Shown here: piece by piece, positions 58,601-64,000 of the stretch
Position numbering within the stretch: position 1 is the stretch's first letter
How the letters are laid out: every line of letters starts with the position of its first letter
From: Ptiloglossa arizonensis
Lineage: Eukaryota; Arthropoda; Insecta; Hymenoptera; Colletidae
Assembly: GCF_051014685.1 (NCBI RefSeq)
Contig: NW_027479398.1
Coordinates: 1 to 64,000 of the forward strand
Direction of reading: 5' to 3'
Length of the DNA stretch: 64,000 bases
Program-made: the position numbers and the translations under genes
The notes under the pieces: model-generated
Database searches by the model: none
Seen by the model: only the letters and a program-made list of their open reading frames with translations
Told to the model about the DNA's origin: nothing

Positions 58601-60883
58601 AAACGCTTGAGAAACTCAAAATTTTTGCAGTTCTGATGCTCGAAACGATTAACTAGAACGGCCTAGGGGAAAAGTACGCATACCGTTGTAATCGGGCGAG
58701 TTTCTACTTTCAGATGCAACAGAAATTTTGCGGATTGGTCAATCCGTTCGCGAGATATGGCAGTTTGGAAGTAAGAAACGCTTGAGAAACTCAAAATTTT
58801 CGCAGTTCTGATGCTCGAAACGAATAACTAGAACGGCCTAGGGGAAAAGTACGCATACCGTTGTAATTGGGCGAGTTTCTACTTTCAGATGCAACAGAAA
58901 TTTTGCGGATTGGTCAATCCGTTCGCGAGATATGGTAGTTTGGAGGTAAGAAACGCTTGAGAAACTCAAAATTTTCGCAGTTCTGATGCTCGAAACGAAT
59001 AACTAGAACGGCCTAGGGGAAAAGTACGCATACCGTTGTAATCGGGTGAGTTTCTACTTTCAGATGCAACAGAAATTTTGCGGATTAGTCAATCCGTTCG
59101 CGAGATATGGCAGTTTGGAGGTAAGAAACGCTTGAGAAACTCAAAATTTTCGCAGTTCTGATGCTCGAAACGAATAACTAGAACGGCCTAGGGGAAAAGT
59201 ACGCATACCGTTGTAATCGGGCGAGTTTCTACTTTCAGATGCAACAGAAATTTTGCCGATTGGTCAATCCGTTCGCGAGATATGGCAGTTTGGAGGTAAG
59301 AAACGCTTGAGAAACTCAAAATTTTCGCAGTTCTGATGCTTGAAACGAATAACTAGAACGGCCTAGGGGAAAAGTACGCATACCGTTGTAATCGGGCGAG
59401 TTTCTACTTTCAGATGCAACAGAAATTTTGCCGATTGGTCAATCCGTTCGCGAGATATGGCAGTTTGGAGGTAAGAAACGCTTGAGAAACTCAAAATTTT
59501 CGCAGTTCTGATGCTTGAAACGAATAACTAGAACGGCCTAGGGGAAAAGTACACATACCGTTGTAATCGGGCGAGTTTCTACTTTCAGATGCAACAGAAA
59601 TTTTGCGGATTAGTCAATCCGTTCGCGAGATATGGCAGTTTGGAGGTAAGAAACGCTTGAGAAACTCAAAATTTTCGCAGTTCTGATGCTCGAAACGAAT
59701 AACTAGAACGGACTAGGGGAAAAGTACGCATACCGTTGTAATCGGGCGAGTTTCTACTTTCAGATGCAACAGAAATTTTGCGGATTGGTCAATCCGTTCG
59801 CGAGATATGGCAGTTTGGAGGTAAGAAACGCTTGAGAAACTCAAAATTTTCGCAGTTCTGATGCTCGAAACGAATAACTAGAACGGCCAAGGGGAAAAGT
59901 ACGCATACCGTTGTAATCGGGCGAGTTTCTACTTTCAGATGCAACAGAAATTTTGCGGATTAGTCAATCCGTTCGCGAGATATGGCAGTTTGGAGGTAAG
60001 AAACGCTTGAGAAACTCAAAATTTTAGCAGTTCTGATGCTCGAAACGACTAACTAGAACGGACTAGGGGAAAAGTACGCATAGCGTTGTAATCGGGCGAG
60101 TTTCTACTTTCAGATGCAACAGAAATTTTGCGGATTGGTCAATCCGTTCGCGAGATATGGCAGTTTGGAAGTAAGAAACGCTTGAGAAACTCAAAATTTT
60201 CGCAGTTCTGTTGCTCGAAACGAATAACTAGAACGGCCTAGGGGAGAAGTACGCATACCGTTGTAATCGGGCGAGTTTCTACTTTCAGATGCAACAGATA
60301 TTTTGCGGATTGGTCAATCCGTTCGCGAGATATGGCAGTTTGTAGGTAAGAAACGCTTGAGAAACTCAACATTTTCGCAGTTCTGATGCTCGAAACGAAT
60401 AACTAGAACGGCCTAGGGGAAAAGTAGGCATACCGTTGTAATCGGGCGAGTTTGTACTCTCAGATGCAACAGAAATTTTGCGGATTGGTCAATCCGTTCG
60501 CGAGATATGGCAGTTTGGAGGTAAGAAACGCTTGAGAAACTCAAAATTTTCGCAGTTCTGATGCTCGAAACGAATAACTAGAACGGACTAGGGGAAAAGT
60601 ACGCATACCTTTGTAATCGGGCGAGTTTCTACTTTCAGATGCAACAGAAATTTTGCGGATTGGTCAATCCGTTCGCGAGATATGGCAGTTTGGAGGTAAG
60701 AAACGCTTGAGAAACTCAAAATTTTCGCAGTTCTGATACTCGAAAGAATAACTAGAACGGCCTAGGGGAAAAGTACGCATACCGTTGTAATCGGGTGAGT
60801 TTCTACTTTCAGATGCAACAGAAATTTTGCGGATTAGTCAATCCGTTCGCGAGATATGGCAGTTTGGAGGTAAGAAACGCTTG

Positions 60884-61059
60884 AGAAACTCAAAATTTTT
60901 GCAGTTCTGATGCTCGAAACGAATAACTAGAACGGCCTAGGGAAAAAGTACGCATACCGTTGTAATCGGGCGAGTTTCTACTTTCAGATGCAACAGAAAT
61001 TTTGCGGATTGGTCCAATCCGTTCGCGAGATATGGCAGTTTGTAGGTAAGAAACGCTTG
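60884..61059 (+). repeat. 176-bp monomer: insertion lengthens the central dyad
   Basis: GGTCAATCCG becomes GGTCCAATCCG near 61014. The dyad at 61005-61021 is now CGGATTGG-T-CCAATCCG, with 8-bp arms and a single-base spacer. The paralogue about 2273 bp downstream lacks the insertion. Confidence 0.85.
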
Positions 61060-61234
61060 AGAAACTCAACATTTTCGCAGTTCTGATGCTCGAAACGAAT
61101 AACTAGAACGGCCTAGGGGAAAAGTAGGCATACCGTTGTAATCGGGCGAGTTTGTACTCTCAGATGCAACAGAAATTTTGCGGATTGGTCAATCCGTTCG
61201 CGAGATATGGCAGTTTGGAAGTAAGAAACGCTTG

Positions 61235-61408
61235 AGAAACTCAAAATTTTCGCAGTTCTGATGCTCGAAACGAATAACTAGAACGGACTAGGGAAAAGTA
61301 CGCATACGGTTGTAATCGGGCGAGTTTCTACTTTCAGATGCAACAGAAATTTTGCGGATTGGTCAATCCGTTCGCGAGATATGGCAGTTTGGAGGTAAGA
61401 AACGCTTG
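61235..61408 (+). repeat. 174-bp monomer, GGGG to GGG deletion
   Basis: CTAGGGGAAAAG is reduced to CTAGGGAAAAG near 61291, and the same monomer has CATACGGTTG in the CENP-B-like motif. CATACGGTTG also occurs near 63401. Confidence 0.85.
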
Positions 61409-61933
61409 AGAAACTCAAAATTTTCGCAGTTCTGATGCTCGAAACGAATAACTAGAACGGACTAGGGGAAAAGTACGCATACCGTTGTAATCGGGCGAGT
61501 TTCTACTTTCAGATGCAACAGAAATTTTGCGGATTGGTCAATCCGTTCGCGAGATATGGCAGTTTGGAGGTAAGAAACGCTTGAGAAACTCAAAATTTTC
61601 GCAGTTCTGATGCTCGAAACGAATAACTAGAACGGCCAAGGGGAAAAGTACGCATACCGTTGTAATCGGGCGAGTTTCTACTTTCAGATGCAACAGAAAT
61701 TTTGCGGATTAGTCAATCCGTTCGCGAGATATGGCAGTTTGGAGGTAAGAAACGCTTGAGAAACTCAAAATTTTCGCAGTTCTGATGCTCGAAACGAATA
61801 ACTAGAACGGACTAGGGGAAAAGTACGCATAGCGTTGTAATCGGGCGAGTTTCTACTTTCAGATGCAACAGAAATTTTGCGGATTGGTCAATCCGTTCGC
61901 GAGATATGGCAGTTTGGAAGTAAGAAACGCTTG

Positions 61934-62107
61934 AGGAACTCAAATTTTCGCAGTTCTGTTGCTCGAAACGAATAACTAGAACGGCCTAGGCGAGAAGTAC
62001 GCATACCGTTGTAATCGGGCGAGTTTCTACTTTCAGATGCAACAGATATTTTGCGGATTGGTCAATCCGTTCGCGAGATATGGCAGTTTGTAGGTAAGAA
62101 ACGCTTG
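61934..62107 (+). repeat. 174-bp monomers with AAATTTT deletion
   Basis: CTCAAAATTTTCG is reduced to CTCAAATTTTCG here and in the monomer 63332-63505. The neighbouring alleles differ (this copy has GAGGAACTC and CTGTTGCTCG), so the two deletions in this homopolymer may be independent. Confidence 0.85.
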
Positions 62108-63505
62108 AGAAACTCAACATTTTCGCAGTTCTGATGCTCGAAACGAATAACTAGAACGGCCTAGGGGAAAAGTAGGCATACCGTTGTAATCGGGCGAGTT
62201 TGTACTCTCAGATGCAACAGAAATTTTGCGGATTGGTCAATCCGTTCGCGAGATATGGCAGTTTGGAGGTAAGAAACGCTTGAGAAACTCAAAATTTTCG
62301 CAGTTCTGATGCTCGAAACGAATAACTAGAACGGACTAGGGGAAAAGTACGCATAGCGTTGTAATCGGGCGAGTTTCTACTTTCAGATGCAACAGAAATT
62401 TTGCGGATTGGTCAATCCGTTCGCGAGATATGGCAGTTTGGAAGTAAGAAACGCTTGAGAAACTCAAAATTTTCGCAGTTCTGTTGCTCGAAACGAATAA
62501 CTAGAACGGCCTAGGGGAGAAGTACGCATACCGTTGTAATCGGGCGAGTTTCTACTTTCAGATGCAACAGATATTTTGCGGATTGGTCAATCCGTTCGCG
62601 AGATATGGCAGTTTGTAGGTAAGAAGCGCTTGAGAAACTCAACATTTTCGCAGTTCTGATGCTCGAAACGAATAACTAGAACGGCCTAGGGGAAAAGTAG
62701 GCATACCGTTGTAATCGGGCGAGTTTGTACTCTCAGATGCAACAGAAATTTTGCGGATTGGTCAATCCGTTCGCGAGATATGGCAGTTTGGAGGTAAGAA
62801 ACGCTTGAGAAACTCAAAATTTTCGCAGTTCTGATGCTCGAAACGAATAACTAGAACGGACTAGGGGAAAAGTACGCATACCGTTGTAATCGGGCGAGTT
62901 TCTACTTTCAGATGCAACAGAAATTTTGCGGATTGGTCAATCCGTTCGCGAGATATGGCAGTTTGGAGGTAAGAAACGCTTGAGAAACTCAAAATTTTCG
63001 CAGTTCTGATACTCGAAAGAATAACTAGAACGGCCTAGGGGAAAAGTACGCATACCGTTGTAATCGGGTGAGTTTCTACTTTCAGATGCAACAGAAATTT
63101 TGCGGATTAGTCAATCCGTTCGCGAGATATGGCAGTTTGGAGGTAAGAAACGCTTGAGAAACTCAAAATTTTTGCAGTTCTGATGCTCGAAACGAATAAC
63201 TAGAACGGCCTAGGGGAAAAGTACGCATACCGTTGTAATCGGGCGAGTTTCTACTTTCAGATGCAACAGAAATTTTGCGGATTGGTCAATCCGTTCGCGA
63301 GATATGGCAGTTTGGAGGTAAGAAACGCTTGAGAAACTCAAATTTTCGCAGTTCTGATGCTCGAAACGAATAACTAGAACGGCCAAGGGGAAAAGTACGC
63401 ATACGGTTGTAATCGGGCGAGTTTCTACTTTCAGATGCAACAAAAATTTTGCGGATTAGTCAATCCGTTCGCGAGATATGGCAGTTTGGAGGTAAGAAAC
63501 GCTTG

Positions 63506-63679
63506 AGAAACTCAAAATTTTCGCAGTTCTGATGCTCGAAACGAATAACTAGAACGGACTAGGGGAAAAGTACGCATAGCGTGTAATCGGGCGAGTTTCT
63601 ACTTTCAGATGCAACAGAAATTTTGCGGATTGGTCAATCCGTTCGCGAGATATGGCAGTTTGGAGGTAAGAAACGCTTG
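63506..63679 (+). repeat. 174-bp monomer, deletion in the CENP-B-like motif
   Basis: CATAGCGTTGTAATC is reduced to CATAGCGTGTAATC near 63582. It is the same kind of change as at 4275 but on a TAGCG background, so it is independent. Confidence 0.85.
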
Positions 63680-63854
63680 AGAAACTAAAAATTTTCGCAG
63701 TTCTGATGCTCGAAACGAATAACTAGAACGGCCTAGGGGAAAAGTACGCATACCGTTGTAATCGGGCGAGTTTCTACTTTCAGATGCAACAGAAATTTTG
63801 CGGATTGGTCAATCCGTTCGCGAGATATGGCAGTTTGGAAGTAAGAAACGCTTG

Positions 63855-64000
63855 AGAAACTCAAAATTTTCGCAGTTCTGATGCTCGAAACGAATAACTA
63901 GAACGGCCTAGGGGAAAAGTACGCATACCGTTGTAATCGGGCGAGTTTCTACTTTCAGATGCAACAGAAATTTTGCGGATTGGTGAATCCGTTCGCGAGA
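63855..64000 (+). repeat. Partial monomer at the right window edge
   Basis: This is the first 146 bp of the 366th monomer, cut by the window end rather than by a biological boundary. It carries a TGAATCC substitution in the right arm of the central dyad (GGTGAATCCG in place of GGTCAATCCG). The same change occurs in monomers near 27246, 31096, 34421 and 34946. Confidence 0.95.

Larger units (their letters stand above)
1..64000 (+). repeat. Satellite DNA array, 175-bp monomer, 365 complete copies plus one partial
   Basis: The whole window is a head-to-tail array of one monomer. Landmarks such as AGAAACTC, GATGCTCG and TTCGCGAGATATGG recur every 175 bp on the plus strand from first to last base. 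No copy is inverted and no foreign sequence interrupts the array, which runs off both window ends. Monomers differ by a limited set of recurrent alleles that are shared in blocks, as expected from unequal exchange and gene conversion. Register accounting gives 341 monomers of exactly 175 bp and 24 with small indels (net -21 bp). Monomer size, homogeneity and HOR structure resemble centromeric or pericentromeric satellites of eukaryotes. The chromosomal role is inferred, and I do not recognise the family or species. Confidence 0.98.
55635..64000 (+). repeat. Less ordered 3' zone of consensus-like monomers
   Basis: Most monomers here are close to consensus and differ mainly in GGCCTAGG, GGACTAGG or GGCCAAGG and GGATTGG or GGATTAG. 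Local repeats are a 1050-bp pair (GCAGATTGG, 57505/58555), single-monomer duplications (TTGCCGATTGG with GATGCTTGAAACG, 59254/59429) and the tail trimer CTGTTGCTCG-GATATTTT-GTAGGC at 60203, 61951 and 62476, with a 2273-bp offset between 60741 and 63014. Private indels cluster after 60.8 kb. Confidence 0.7.

Noticed and set aside
1..64000. CRISPR array
   Set aside because: Repeats are directly adjacent with no variable spacers, and the unit is 175 bp.
1..64000. Tandem rRNA, tRNA, snRNA or histone gene cluster
   Set aside because: No rRNA core motifs, no tRNA-like box A/box B or cloverleaf, no conserved coding frame. The unit is too short for any of these except tRNA-sized genes, and none folds as one by eye.
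1..64000. Bacterial or phage origin of the window
   Set aside because: Hundreds of near-identical 175-bp units with nested HORs and no gene over 64 kb do not fit any known prokaryotic locus.

Overview
The window is one uninterrupted block of eukaryotic satellite DNA. From base 1 to base 64000 it is a head-to-tail tandem array of one 175-bp monomer (about 44% G+C), all in the same orientation. I found no unique sequence, no gene, no transposon and no inversion. With the monomer phase set at base 1 (motif AGAAACTC), the window holds 365 complete monomers and 146 bp of a 366th. I checked this by register: 365 x 175 predicts a start at 63876, the observed start is 63855, and the 21-bp difference is fully explained by 24 length-variant monomers (22 with deletions, 2 with insertions). 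An array of this size with near-nucleosomal monomers and nested higher-order repeats (HORs) is typical of centromeric or pericentromeric heterochromatin. That is inference. I do not recognise the monomer and cannot name the species. CpG is not depleted (13 in the 175-bp consensus, observed/expected about 1.6), which argues weakly against a long-methylated vertebrate or plant locus.

Layout. 1-698: a dimer repeated twice. 699-2273: mosaic monomers. 2274-3323: a trimer (525 bp) twice. 3006-7904: a 14-mer (2449/2450 bp) twice. 7905-11636: mosaic containing a 1.7-kb segment that recurs at 14814-16531. 11637-14813: a 4-mer/5-mer HOR (699/874 bp) that also forms a 1573-bp composite. 16532-19506: mosaic with 14-mer and 11-mer offsets. 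19507-22376: an 8-mer (1400 bp) twice, with no differences seen. 22377-26745: 15-mer and 5-mer duplications. 28796-30858: a 6-mer (1050 bp) twice. 30707-37810: a 22-mer (3850 bp) twice, with an older rearranged version from about 26.9 kb. 37811-53362: the main HOR domain, a different 8-mer (1400 bp) seen at ten places and nested in a 4374-bp super-repeat. 53363-64000: a less ordered, more consensus-like zone where most independent indels lie.

No protein-coding system is present. The short open frames are by-products of the repeat: 175 is not a multiple of 3, every frame meets stops within one to two monomers, and most would need a TTG start. The points of interest are inside the monomer: a CENP-B-box-like 17-mer (12/17 matches, 7/9 essential positions), a 16-bp near-perfect dyad, an 8-bp inverted repeat spaced half a monomer apart, and a 57-nt open cassette (19 codons) between a splice-acceptor-like tract and a splice-donor-like GTAAGA. 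At array scale the main points are very strict length conservation (157 consecutive monomers of exactly 175 bp) and layered recent HOR amplification.
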